From the NCBI RefSeq assembly GCF_003205615.1, contig NZ_PYBV01000011.1, forward strand, positions 1 through 53,882: a DNA stretch of 53,882 nt. Reading direction: 5' to 3'. Under the pieces are notes generated by a model. That model had not been told where the DNA came from and ran no database searches. It worked only from the letters and a program-made list of their open reading frames with translations. Shown here piece after piece: positions 35,669-45,733 of the stretch. Both the position numbers and the translations under genes were made by a program. This DNA is from Micromonospora arborensis (GTDB lineage: Bacteria; Actinomycetota; Actinomycetes; Mycobacteriales; Micromonosporaceae). Position 1 is the stretch's first letter. Each line of letters begins with the position of its first letter.

Positions 35669-35938
35669 GTTTCCTCCATCACCGGATCGGCTGGCCGCCG
35701 TGGGGCGGGTGTCCGGCTGTCTCGTGCCGGACCCTGCGTGGCCCGGCAGCCGTTTTGCGGAGTACACCATCGCATAGGGGAACGTGGCTTGGCGATAGCT
35801 GCCGGCGGTACATCCAACTGGTTTAAACCGCTCGAACCGCTCGCTTATTCCCATCCCGGGCTTCATCGCCCGTTTCCTCCATCATTCCCGCCTTTGACTG
35901 TACCGGAGGGTCACCATCTCGGCTCGACGAGCCGCGTG

Positions 35939-36979
35939 CTATCCACCACTCTGTCCGATTGCCAAGGCAGCGATGTCGCTCAACGGCAGGTCAACAGCCT
36001 GGGCACGGGTGAACCAGCCAGCACGCGCCGTCGAACCTCCGGCAGATTCGGTGACCACCGCATCCGTAGGTACGTCCACCAACACCCGATAGATCACCCG
36101 TACGCCGTGCCAGTCCAGCGGACGACCCTCCGGGCCGAGCGCGGCAGGATTGTGCAGATTGTCCACACCGAGCAGCTCCACCACCCGGCCTAGTTGCCCA
36201 CCCTCCTCGACCAACTCTCGGAGCAACCCAGTTGTCGGCTGCTCGCCGTGATCGGTGCCACCGCCGGGTAGGTGCCACTGGCCAGCACCGGGATAGCCTG
36301 CCGCGATCTGCGTGAGCAGGATCCGCCCGGCCGGGTCGGTGACCAGCCCGTACGCCCCGAAGCGCAGCCTGCGGTCGGGATGCGGTGACGGAAACGGCTC
36401 GTACGACCGGCGCGTTCCGGGCGGCAGCGGAGTGACCGGCAGGCCGAGCGCCTCGGCGCTGAACGGTGCCAACGGCAGCCGCGCCACCTCGGGCAGGGTG
36501 AGCCATCGAGCCTGGCCAACCAAGCCGCCTGCACCATCACCCAGCACGCCGTGACGCACTGTGCCGCCGCCCGATGCGCCGCCGCCCGATGCGGGGTCGC
36601 CCGATGCGGGGTCACCCGATGCGGGGTCACCTGACGCGCCCTCGCCTGACGCGCCCTCGCCTGACGCGCCGTCGCCTGATGCGCCGTCGCAGGCGCTGAG
36701 CTCGAAGAGCAGCCGGTCGGTGTGCAGCGCGACGTCGTCCTCCGGATAGGTGGTCACGTCGGCTAGCACTGCCCGCAGCGGACCCACGGCCACAGTCAGC
36801 GCGGTCTGCCCGGCGACCGCACGGACCACGGCGCACTCCGGGTGCTCGGCGTGCGCGACGGCACCACCTGGCAGCCGCCAAACCCCCGGGAACTCACCCT
36901 CGACATCGTCCCGGACCACCAGGACCCGGCCCGATTCCCACAAGATCCCATAAGCCCCGACGCGCCGCACAAGCTCCAT
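35939..36979 (-). CDS. Double-NUDIX hydrolase with internal pentapeptide repeat
   Basis: A 346-residue protein with two NUDIX domains. The second (about 205-340) has a complete box, GGGTDHGEQPTTGLLRELVEEGG (positions about 243-265). The first (about 1-97) has a degraded box in which the REXXEE core reads RAVAGQ, so it is probably inactive. Between them, residues 98-139 are (D/E)-x-A-S-G pentads encoded by 15-bp tandem repeats. The ATG at 36979 has GGAG upstream. A paralogue with the same architecture is at 37564-38514. The substrate (a nucleotide diphosphate derivative) is unknown. Confidence 0.85.
   Translation of the reverse strand: MELVRRVGAYGILWESGRVLVVRDDVEGEFPGVWRLPGGAVAHAEHPECAVVRAVAGQTALTVAVGPLRAVLADVTTYPEDDVALHTDRLLFELSACDGASGDGASGEGASGEGASGDPASGDPASGDPASGGGASGGGTVRHGVLGDGAGGLVGQARWLTLPEVARLPLAPFSAEALGLPVTPLPPGTRRSYEPFPSPHPDRRLRFGAYGLVTDPAGRILLTQIAAGYPGAGQWHLPGGGTDHGEQPTTGLLRELVEEGGQLGRVVELLGVDNLHNPAALGPEGRPLDWHGVRVIYRVLVDVPTDAVVTESAGGSTARAGWFTRAQAVDLPLSDIAALAIGQSGG
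36569..36688 (-). repeat. 15-bp tandem repeat encoding (D/E)xASG pentads
   Basis: Eight 15-bp units lie inside the first NUDIX gene, for example GCCCGATGCGGGGTC repeated at 36584, 36599 and 36614 (first base varies). The unit keeps the reading frame, so copy changes only alter linker length. Confidence 0.9.
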
Positions 36980-37002
36980 CCCAGCCCACTCCGCTTCCCC
37001 CG

Positions 37003-37062
37003 CCAACCAGCCCGCCAACCAGCCCGTCGACCAGCCCGTCGACCAGCCCGTCGACCAGCCCG
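37003..37062. repeat. 12-bp tandem repeat
   Basis: Five 12-bp units (CCAACCAGCCCG twice, TCGACCAGCCCG three times) run directly into palindromic element A copy 2. They lie just upstream of the first NUDIX gene start. Confidence 0.85.
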
Positions 37063-37123
37063 TCGATCATGAAGTTATCGCCGTCCATCTCGGCGTGTCC
37101 TGACAATAACCTCATGATCGACG
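37061..37123. repeat. Palindromic element A, copy 2
   Basis: An 18-bp inverted repeat with one mismatch (37061-37078 with 37106-37123) contains GATCATGA and shares the inner sequence of the 8287-8355 copy in reverse orientation. Intergenic. Confidence 0.8.
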
Positions 37124-37178
37124 CTGAGTGAGGGGGCGGGCGTGCAGGGAGGGGGCCGGGCGGAGGCGCATCGAACGA

Positions 37179-37254
37179 TGATCCACTCCATTTCGCCGAT
37201 GTCGCGGTATCCCGGCGCGGGGATACCGCAATGTCGGCGAAATGGAGTGGATCA
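37179..37254. repeat. Palindromic element B, copy 1
   Basis: The outer arms are a perfect 21-bp inverted repeat (37179-37199 with 37234-37254). A separate inner 10-bp perfect inverted repeat (37204-37213 with 37220-37229) sits inside. The 76-bp element could extrude as a long hairpin. A related copy is at 52544-52643. Confidence 0.85.
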
Positions 37255-37451
37255 GTCGGCCGCGCCGCTCGTTCGCGGGCTTCCGGCCGATCGTGCGCCC
37301 GGGTGGGCCGCCGCACGCACACGGACAGCCGGGAGCACGACAACCCAGAGGCGCGGCCACCCCCACCACGACCGCACACACGCACGGCCTACCCGATGCA
37401 CGACCGTCCGCACGCACCGGCGTCGGGACGCCCGGACCCACCGCCCGCCAG

Positions 37452-37540
37452 GAGCCGAGGAGCCCAGGAGCGCAGGAGCCCAGAAGCCCAGCAGCCCAGC
37501 AGCCCAGAAGCCCAGCAGCCCAGCAGCCCAGGAGCCCAGG
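37452..37540. repeat. 9-bp tandem repeat
   Basis: About ten imperfect copies of the 9-bp unit AGCCCAGCA lie 24 bp downstream of the second NUDIX gene. Non-coding on either strand as far as I can tell. Confidence 0.8.
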
Positions 37541-37563
37541 GACCGCGCCGGGTACGGCCGGGG

Positions 37564-38514
37564 TCAGGTGAGCTGGGCGGCTTGGACTGCTTCGGCGGTC
37601 ACCTCGGTGAGGTGGTGGGTGGGGAGAGCGCCCAGTTCCTCGCGGGCGAACCAGCGGGCTTCGCAGGTGGACCCGCCCACGTCGGCCACGGTCAGCGGGT
37701 TGGGCTGGTCGACCACGACCCGGTAGAAGGCGCGGACCCCGTGCCAGTCGATCGGGTAGCCCTCGGGGCCGAGCGAGGCGGCGTCGCGGTGGCTGGCCAC
37801 CCCGAGCAGCTCGACGAGGCGGCCAGCCTGGCCGGTCTCCTCGATCAGCTCCCGGATCAGCGCGGCGCCGGGCTGCTCGCCGTAGTCGGTGCCGCCGCCG
37901 GGCAGGTGCCAGCAGCCGGCACCCGGGTAGCCGTCGGAGATCCGGGTGAGCAGCACGCGACCGGCCGGGTCGGTGCACACCGCGTACGCGGCGAATCGCT
38001 GCGCCCGGTGCAGCCCGTCGGGGCCGGGCACCGCGTAGAAGGAGGGGAATTCGGGTGCTTCGTCGGGGACCACGTCGGCCGAGGAGGCGGGGAGCCCGAG
38101 GGCACGTGCGGTGAACGAGCGCAGCGGCAGCTCGCGCGCCTCGTCGAGGGTGTACCAGCGGGCCAGGTCGGTGGGGCGCTCGCCGACCCGGTCTGCGAGG
38201 GTGCCGCCCCGCACCGCCACCCGGTAGATCAGCCGGTCGGTGTGGATGGTGATGCCGCGCTCCGGCAGCGCTCGCATGTCGGCGAGCACGTCGGCCAGGC
38301 CGGAGACGGCGACCGAGAGGCCGGTTTCGGCGGCGGTTTCGCGGACCACCGTGTGGTTCGGGTCCTCGCCGTGGTCGACCGCCCCGCCGGGCAGGGACCA
38401 CGTGCCGGGGGTGCCGGAGCGTTCCGACGCGCGGACCAGCAAGACTCGGCCCATTGAATCAGCACAGACTGCATATGCCGCGATCCTGCGGAGCGGCTCC
38501 AGCAAGGTGGTCAC
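37564..38514 (-). CDS. Double-NUDIX hydrolase
   Basis: A 316-residue protein with two NUDIX domains. The first box (GGAVDHGEDPNHTVVRETAAETG) keeps most catalytic residues with one Glu replaced by Ala. The second (GGGTDYGEQPGAALIRELIEETG) is complete. Repeated architecture (TDPAGRVLLTRISDGYPGAG, DWHGVRAFYRV) shows it is a close paralogue of the gene at 35939-36979, without the pentad linker. The start is GTG at 38514. Substrate unknown. Confidence 0.88.
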   Translation of the reverse strand: MTTLLEPLRRIAAYAVCADSMGRVLLVRASERSGTPGTWSLPGGAVDHGEDPNHTVVRETAAETGLSVAVSGLADVLADMRALPERGITIHTDRLIYRVAVRGGTLADRVGERPTDLARWYTLDEARELPLRSFTARALGLPASSADVVPDEAPEFPSFYAVPGPDGLHRAQRFAAYAVCTDPAGRVLLTRISDGYPGAGCWHLPGGGTDYGEQPGAALIRELIEETGQAGRLVELLGVASHRDAASLGPEGYPIDWHGVRAFYRVVVDQPNPLTVADVGGSTCEARWFAREELGALPTHHLTEVTAEAVQAAQLT

Positions 38515-38657
38515 GGAAGCAAATTCTCCCCGGGCCGAGTTACCGGAACGGAAAAGAGTCGGATTCCTGACTGTCTGACCCTGCTCAGGGATCGGTCAGG
38601 GTAAGGATCCGGGCGGTCACCGAGGGCGGGCCGGGCACCGGCGCGGACCGTGGGGGT

Positions 38658-39026
38658 ATGACATCCAGCACCGCTTCCCACGCCCCGTACCGGCAACTCC
38701 GCCGACCCACCACCGACCGCATGGTCGCGGGGGTCGCCAGCGGGGTCGGCCGTTACTTCGCCATCGATCCCACCCTGGTCCGGGTGATCTTCGCGGTCAC
38801 CGGGCTGCTCACCGGCGGGCTCGCGCTGTTCGCGTACCCGATCATGTGGTTCCTGATGCCGGAGGAGCCCAGCGGCGCGCCGGCCTGGCCGCACGCGGCG
38901 GGCGTCGCGCCGCAGGCGGGCCCGCCGCCCACCGCCGGGCCCGCGCCGGGCGGGCCGGAGCCGGGGTACGCCCCGACGCCGCCCTACCCGCCGACGACCT
39001 CGTCCAGCGCTCCGCCGGCTGCCTGA
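38658..39026 (+). CDS. Small PspC-domain membrane protein
   Basis: A 122-residue protein. The PspC domain (about 10-70, RQLRRPTTDRMVAGVASGVGRYFAIDP plus the helix LVRVIFAVTGLLTGGLALFAYPIMWFLMPEE) is followed by a Pro/Ala/Gly tail. It is the third PspC protein in the window. It stands alone between NUDIX and guaA. Upstream at about 38574-38610, CTGACC/GGTCAG and CCCTG/CAGGG inverted repeats could be regulatory. Likely envelope-related. Confidence 0.85.
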   Translation: MTSSTASHAPYRQLRRPTTDRMVAGVASGVGRYFAIDPTLVRVIFAVTGLLTGGLALFAYPIMWFLMPEEPSGAPAWPHAAGVAPQAGPPPTAGPAPGGPEPGYAPTPPYPPTTSSSAPPAA

Positions 39027-39033
39027 GCGACGG

Positions 39034-40590
<1,557 letters not shown>

Positions 40591-40744
40591 GTGCACAAAG
40601 CCTACCGACAGTCACGGACGCGTCGGGCGCGGGCCGGCCTTCCGGCGTGCCGCGGCGACGGCTCCGGGCGCAGCGGACGCCCGGAAAGCCCCCTAGCATC
40701 GATGCGGTCCGATGACGGCAGGACGGCAGGACGGGAGGACGGGT

Positions 40745-41200
40745 GTGACCGAGGTGACCGTACGGCTCTTCCGAGACACCGACGCCGAGCCGCTGGCCGT
40801 GCTCGTCGCCAGGTGCCTTCGGGAGGTCAACAGCCGCGACTACCCGGCCGACCTGATCGAGCGGATGTGCGCGCACTTCGACGCCGCCCGCTTCCGCGAA
40901 CTCGCCACCGTCCGGGAGGTGTTCGTCGCTGAGCAGGACGGGCGGGTGGTCGGCACCGTGTCCCGGGACGGCAACAAGGTCTACACGATGTTCGTCGATC
41001 CGGACGGCGCCGGCCGGGGTGTCGGCCGTCGGCTCATGCACCACATCGAGCGGTTGGCCGGCGCCGACGGCCACGACCACATGGAGACCGGCGCCAGCAT
41101 CACCGGGCACGGCTTCTACCAACGGTTGGGCTACCAGGACGTCCGGGTCAGCGAGACCGACTTCGGGCTCAACTACATCCTCCGCAAGCCGCTGCCTTAG
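40745..41200 (+). CDS. GNAT family N-acetyltransferase
   Basis: A 151-residue acetyltransferase. The N-terminal part is VTVRLFRDTDAEPLAVLVARCLREVN. The acetyl-CoA site is DPDGAGRGVGRRLMHHIERLA (QxxGxG/A type), and GFYQRLGYQDVRVSETDF is the C-terminal motif. GTG at 40745 is chosen because GGAGG ends 6 nt before it; ATG at 40712 is in frame upstream. Its TAG stop abuts the choD-like stop with no intergenic base. Substrate unknown. Confidence 0.85.
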   Translation: MTEVTVRLFRDTDAEPLAVLVARCLREVNSRDYPADLIERMCAHFDAARFRELATVREVFVAEQDGRVVGTVSRDGNKVYTMFVDPDGAGRGVGRRLMHHIERLAGADGHDHMETGASITGHGFYQRLGYQDVRVSETDFGLNYILRKPLP

Positions 41201-42898
41201 CTAGGCACGCAGCGAGCCCGGGGCGTCCGCCGGGACCGCCGGGTGGTGCGGGGGGACGGGTGCCAGCCGGCGGTACGGGGAGCCGAGCGGCGGGCGGGGG
41301 TCCTCCTCGCCCCGGTTGGGCCAGAAGGACATCGCTCGTTCCGCCTGCGCGGTGATCGTCAACGACGGGTTCACGCCGAGGTTGGCCGAGACCGCCGCGC
41401 CGTCGACCACGTGCAGCCCCGGGTGCCCGTACACCCGGTGCCAGGGGTCGATCACCCCGTCGGCCGGGGTGGCGCCGATCACCGCCCCGCCCAGGATGTG
41501 CGCGGTGATCGGGATGTCGAACGGCTCGGTGACCGAGCCGCCGGGAGTGCCGCCGATCTCGTCGGCGAGCAGGCGGACCGCCGTGTTGCCGGCCGGGATC
41601 CAGGTCGGGCTCGGCGTGCCGTGGCCCGGGCCGGTGACCAACCGGCGGCCGAACGCGCCGCGCCGCCACCGGGTGGTCAGCGAGTTGTCCACCGACTGCA
41701 TCACCAGGGCGATCACCGTCCGTTCCGACCAGCCGCGCACCGACAGCATCCGGGCGGTCAGCCCCGGCTGCCGCACGATGCTGCCCAACCAGCGCCGCAC
41801 CCGGTGCGGGCCGCCGTCGACCAGCAGGGACTGGAGCAGCCCCATCGCGTTGGAACCGCGCCCGTAGCGGACCGGCTCGACGTGGGTCTGCGAATCGGGG
41901 TGGAACGAACTGGTGATCGCCACCCCCTCGGTGTAGTCGAGGCCCTCGGACCGGGCTCGTTGGCGTGGCACCGAGGCACCCAGGATCGCCTCCGAGTTGG
42001 TACGGGTCAGCTCGCCGAGGCGGGGCGAGAGCCCGGGCAGCACACCATCGGCCTTCATCTCGTGCAGCAGCCGTTGGGTGCCGAGCGCCCCGGCGGCGAA
42101 GACCACCTGGTCGGCGTGGACCGTCTGTCGCCCCGTGCGCAGCCAGGTGCCGGTGCGGACGGTGTGCACGTCGTACCCGCCGTCGGGGGCCGGCCGGACG
42201 GCCGTGACCGTGGTCAGCGGGCGCACCGTGACGCCGAGCCGTTCCGCGAGCCAGAGGTAGTTCTTGACAAGCGTGTTCTTCGCCCCGTGCCGACAGCCGG
42301 TCATGCACGAGCCGCAGTGCAGGCAGCCGGTGCGCTCCGGGCCGGCACCACCGAAGTACGGGTCGGCGACCCGCTGGCCGGGACGGCCGATGTGCACGCC
42401 CACCGGGGTCGCGTGGAAGGTGTGGCCCACCCCCATCCGCTCGGCCACCGCCCGCATGGCGCGGTCCGCGCCGGTGTCCCGGGGGTACGTGGTGACGCCG
42501 AGCATCCGCTTCGCCTGGTCGTAGTGGCGGGCCAGCTCGGCACGCCAGTCGGTGATGTCCCGCCACTGCGGGTCGGCGTAGAAGGCCGGCAGCGGTTCGT
42601 AGAGGGTGTTCGCGTAGACCAGAGAGCCGCCGCCCACCCCGGCGCCGGAGAGCACCAGCACCCCGGTGCCCGAACGCCGGTCAGCCGGCCGGAGCAGGGT
42701 GAGCCGTTGAATGCCGTAACAGCCCAGCTTCGGCGCCCAGAGGAACCGGCGGGCCCGCCACGACGTCTGCGGGAACTCGTCGTCGGCGAAGCGCCGGCCA
42801 GCTTCCAGCACCGCTACCGAGTAGCCCTTCTCGGCCAGCCGGAGCGCGGTGACGCTGCCGCCGAACCCAGACCCGATGACGACCACGTCGTACCGCAT
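41201..42898 (-). CDS. choD: GMC-family oxidoreductase, cholesterol-oxidase-like (ChoD type)
   Basis: A flavoprotein of 565 residues. The FAD-binding GSGFGG motif is at 9-14 (YDVVVIGSGFGGSVTALRLA), with LEAG at 31-34. GAGVGGGSLVYAN follows, and the C-terminal GMC motif region includes HVVDGAAVSANLGVNPSLT. Residues 192-202 form CX2CX2CX3C (CLHCGSCMTGC), a ferredoxin-like cluster also seen, as I recall, in mycobacterial ChoD (Rv3409c). The position next to guaB3-guaB matches that locus. The physiological substrate is uncertain, and sterol oxidation is not proven for this subgroup. No strong ribosome binding site precedes the ATG at 42898. Confidence 0.82.
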   Translation of the reverse strand: MRYDVVVIGSGFGGSVTALRLAEKGYSVAVLEAGRRFADDEFPQTSWRARRFLWAPKLGCYGIQRLTLLRPADRRSGTGVLVLSGAGVGGGSLVYANTLYEPLPAFYADPQWRDITDWRAELARHYDQAKRMLGVTTYPRDTGADRAMRAVAERMGVGHTFHATPVGVHIGRPGQRVADPYFGGAGPERTGCLHCGSCMTGCRHGAKNTLVKNYLWLAERLGVTVRPLTTVTAVRPAPDGGYDVHTVRTGTWLRTGRQTVHADQVVFAAGALGTQRLLHEMKADGVLPGLSPRLGELTRTNSEAILGASVPRQRARSEGLDYTEGVAITSSFHPDSQTHVEPVRYGRGSNAMGLLQSLLVDGGPHRVRRWLGSIVRQPGLTARMLSVRGWSERTVIALVMQSVDNSLTTRWRRGAFGRRLVTGPGHGTPSPTWIPAGNTAVRLLADEIGGTPGGSVTEPFDIPITAHILGGAVIGATPADGVIDPWHRVYGHPGLHVVDGAAVSANLGVNPSLTITAQAERAMSFWPNRGEEDPRPPLGSPYRRLAPVPPHHPAVPADAPGSLRA

Positions 42899-42909
42899 GG
42901 ACGCATCAT

Positions 42910-42921
42910 TACTCGCGAGTA
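42910..42921. promoter_or_regulatory. Palindromic operator candidate at the choD/LCP divergent promoter
   Basis: TACTCGCGAGTA is a perfect 12-bp palindrome, 12 bp upstream of the choD-like start and within the 145-bp divergent gap. Its size suits a TetR-type repressor; no such gene is nearby. Confidence 0.45.
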
Positions 42922-43043
42922 GTGCTCGCGCCAGCGACGGTTTTTGCGCGATCATGCACCGGCCTACCGACCCGACACCGTCCGGCCGCAACCCGGAGCA
43001 CCTGTCGGAGCGTTGTGCACCAGACGGGTGGAAGGAATCCAAA

Positions 43044-44162
43044 ATGATCCTCGGGTCGATGGCGCCGCGCCGGCGGTGGCTGCTGCTGGGCCTGGTGGCC
43101 CTCGCCGCCGTCGCGTTGATCGCGGCCGGCGCGGTGGTGATCACCCGGTGGACCGGCGACAGCAAGCCCGGCGGCGCCCCGGTCGCCGGCTCACCGTCAC
43201 CGTCACCGGTCGCCACGCCCACCCCGAGTCCGAGTGGCCCACCGCCGGGCGCGGACATCACCGGCCCGCTCAACCTGCTGCTGGTCGGTGTGGACACCCG
43301 GGTCAGCGTGCCCGGTTGGGAGCCGCACGCGGACGCCGTGCTGGTGCTGCACGTACCCAAGGGGTTGGGTCAGGCGTACCTCTTCTCCCTCCCCCGCGAC
43401 CTGCTGGTCGACATCCCGGCGTTCCCGAAGGCCGACTACAAGGGCGGCAAGACCAAGCTCACGCACGCGATGAGCTTCGGCAGCCGGGTGCCGGGCAAGC
43501 CCAAACAACCAAGCACCGCCCAGGGGTACGAGCTGTTGCGCAGCACCGTCAGCGGGTACACCGGGCTGCGCATCGACGCCGGCGCGGTGCTCACGTTCAA
43601 CGGGTTCGACAAGCTGGTCGACACCCTCGGCGGGGTGGACATCTACGTCGACCAGCGGGTCGCCTCGCTGCACCGCCGACCGGACGGCCGCTACCGGGAG
43701 AGCGCGCCGGGCGGCTACAAGGGACCGCAGCAGGTCTACGAGAAGGGCAATCAGCACCTCAACGGCTGGCAGGCGCTGGACTACGCGCGGCAGCGCTACA
43801 TCACCGGCGGTGACTACGCCCGGCAGCGTCACCAGCAGCAGCTGATCCGGGCGCTGACCCGCAAGATCCTGGACGAGGGCCTGGCCCGGCAACCGGACCG
43901 GGTCGACCAGGTGACCGCGGCGCTGGGCGACACCCTCGTCTACGCGGGCGGGCCCCGGATCGTCGACGTGGCGTACGCCCTGGGTGGGGTGCCGGGGAAC
44001 CGCTTCACGCTGGTCGGCCTGCCCGGTTCCGGCGTCGGCAAGGGCAGCGCCTACCGCGGCGAACAGCTCACCAACGACGGCCGGAAGTTCATCACCGAAC
44101 TCCGCGCCGGCCGAGCGGATGCCTACCTGGCAGCCCACCCCACCCTGGTCGTCAAGAACTGA
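43044..44162 (+). CDS. LytR-CpsA-Psr (LCP) family protein
   Basis: A 372-residue protein with one N-terminal membrane anchor (about 11-34), a Pro/Ser/Thr linker, and an extracellular LCP domain. Family motifs are LLLVGVDTR, HADAVLVLHV, FSLPRDLLVDIP with its conserved Arg/Asp, and HLNGWQALDYARQRY with DYARQRHQQQLI. LCP proteins attach glycopolymers to peptidoglycan, such as arabinogalactan or teichoic-type polymers. The ATG at 43044 has GAAGGA 7 nt upstream; longer in-frame starts overlap the choD gene. Its stop is 6 bp from that of the convergent M1 peptidase. Confidence 0.9.
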   Translation: MILGSMAPRRRWLLLGLVALAAVALIAAGAVVITRWTGDSKPGGAPVAGSPSPSPVATPTPSPSGPPPGADITGPLNLLLVGVDTRVSVPGWEPHADAVLVLHVPKGLGQAYLFSLPRDLLVDIPAFPKADYKGGKTKLTHAMSFGSRVPGKPKQPSTAQGYELLRSTVSGYTGLRIDAGAVLTFNGFDKLVDTLGGVDIYVDQRVASLHRRPDGRYRESAPGGYKGPQQVYEKGNQHLNGWQALDYARQRYITGGDYARQRHQQQLIRALTRKILDEGLARQPDRVDQVTAALGDTLVYAGGPRIVDVAYALGGVPGNRFTLVGLPGSGVGKGSAYRGEQLTNDGRKFITELRAGRADAYLAAHPTLVVKN

Positions 44163-44168
44163 CCCCGG

Positions 44169-45623
44169 TCAGAGCCGCTTGGGCAGGGCGGGCTTCTTGG
44201 TGCCGTAGAGCCAGGCATCGAAGAGCGCGTCGAGCTGTTTACCGGAGATGCGCTCGGCGAGAGCCACGAACTCGGCAGTGGTGGCGGTACCGTTGCGCTT
44301 CTCCGCCGCCCAGGTCTTGACGATCTCGAAGAACGCCTCGTCGCCGACGGCCACCCGCAGGGCGTGCAGGGTCATGCCACCGCGCTGGTAGACCGACTCG
44401 CTGAACAGCCCCGGCACCCCCGGCTTACCCGGCGGCGTCTTCCACACCTGCGCGGACGCCCTGGCGTACTGGGTGTCGAACGCCTCTTCGGCGGTGTCCT
44501 TCCTGGTGTGCTCGGCCCACAACCACTCCGCGTACGTCGCGAAGCCCTCGTTGAGCCAGATGTCCTCCCACTTGGCCAGCGAGACGCTGTCACCGAACCA
44601 CTGGTGCGCCAACTCGTGGGCGACCACCTCGGTGTTCTCACCCTGCCGGAAGAAGCTGGCCGCGTAGACCGGGCGGCTCTGCGTCTCCAGGGCGTAGGAG
44701 ATCCGGCTGTCGGTGACCACCACACCGCCGTACGCGTCGAACGGATAAGGCCCGAACACGGTCTCCAGGTAGTCGGCGACCTTGGTGGTCTCGGCGATCG
44801 ACGAATCCGCGGAGCCGTTGGCCGCGGTCGCGACCGCGTTGTAGACCGGCTTTCCCCGGTGGGTGGCCGTGGTGATCCGGAACTCGCCGATCACCAGCGT
44901 GCTCAGATAGCTGGCCATCGGCGACTTCTCCGACCACTTCCAGGTGGTCCAGCCGTCCTTGCTGGCCTTACCGCCCGGCACGCCGTTGCTGACCGCGGTC
45001 AGACCGTCCGGAACGGTGATCTCGAAGTCGTAGGTCGCCTTGTCGGACGGATGGTCGTTGACCGGGAACCAGGTGCTGGCCGACTCGGGCTGCCCCAGCG
45101 CGATGGCACCGTCCGGGGTGTGCAGGAACCCGCCGTCACCGAGCGTCTCGTTCTTCAGCGGCTTCGGCACACCCGTGTAGGCGATCTCCGCGACGAACCC
45201 GTTGCCGTTGATCAGGCCGGAGGCCGGCTTGATCACCAGCTCGTTCCGCTCCCGGCGGTGGGTTGCCGGTGCGCCGTCCACGGTGACCGCGGTGACGGTC
45301 AGGCCGGCCAGGTCGAGGTTGAACGTCGACAGGTCGGCCGTCGCGGAGGCCTGCACGGTGGTCGTACCGGTGAGCTGGTCCTTCTTCGGGTCGTAGCGAA
45401 CCTTGACCGTGTACCGGTCGACGTCGTAGCCGCCGTTGCCATAGCTCGGGAAGTAGGCGTCGCCGACCCCGGCGGCGCCCGCCGTGAAGGTCCGCGACGG
45501 GGTGGGGGACGCGCTCGGTGCCGGCTCCGCCTCCGTGCCCGTCGAGTCGCATCCAGACAGTGCGAGTGCCCCGGTCACCAGCAGAGCGGCGCCCATCCGC
45601 AGTCTGTGCCGCGTCACCCGCAT
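44169..45623 (-). CDS. M1-family metallopeptidase lipoprotein, first copy
   Basis: A 484-residue aminopeptidase-like protein. The signal peptide has lipobox LSGC (Cys25), then a Pro/Ser/Thr linker. The N-terminal beta domain has GNGGYDVDRYTVKVRYDP. The zinc site is HELAHQW at 336-342, with the third ligand Glu about 18 residues later in WLNEGFATYAEWLW. It lacks an obvious GAMEN motif; the equivalent stretch reads YPFDAYGGVVV. It probably acts on peptides outside the cell. The ATG at 45623 has GGGAGGG upstream. A close paralogue lies directly upstream. Confidence 0.9.
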   Translation of the reverse strand: MRVTRHRLRMGAALLVTGALALSGCDSTGTEAEPAPSASPTPSRTFTAGAAGVGDAYFPSYGNGGYDVDRYTVKVRYDPKKDQLTGTTTVQASATADLSTFNLDLAGLTVTAVTVDGAPATHRRERNELVIKPASGLINGNGFVAEIAYTGVPKPLKNETLGDGGFLHTPDGAIALGQPESASTWFPVNDHPSDKATYDFEITVPDGLTAVSNGVPGGKASKDGWTTWKWSEKSPMASYLSTLVIGEFRITTATHRGKPVYNAVATAANGSADSSIAETTKVADYLETVFGPYPFDAYGGVVVTDSRISYALETQSRPVYAASFFRQGENTEVVAHELAHQWFGDSVSLAKWEDIWLNEGFATYAEWLWAEHTRKDTAEEAFDTQYARASAQVWKTPPGKPGVPGLFSESVYQRGGMTLHALRVAVGDEAFFEIVKTWAAEKRNGTATTAEFVALAERISGKQLDALFDAWLYGTKKPALPKRL

Positions 45624-45733
45624 TCCACACCCTCCCGCGTACGGTGGCGGTGGCGACCCAGGCCGCTCCGCGCGAACGGGCGTCTCCCCGCCGTTCCCAG
45701 GCGGCAGCATATCGACCGGCCGTCGTGGCGTCG

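Noticed and set aside
37139..38401. Long minus- and plus-strand frames rich in LLGCWAAG or QPSSPEAQ repeats downstream of the second NUDIX gene
   Set aside because: They are translations of the 9-bp tandem array joined to antisense of the NUDIX gene and do not resemble a protein.
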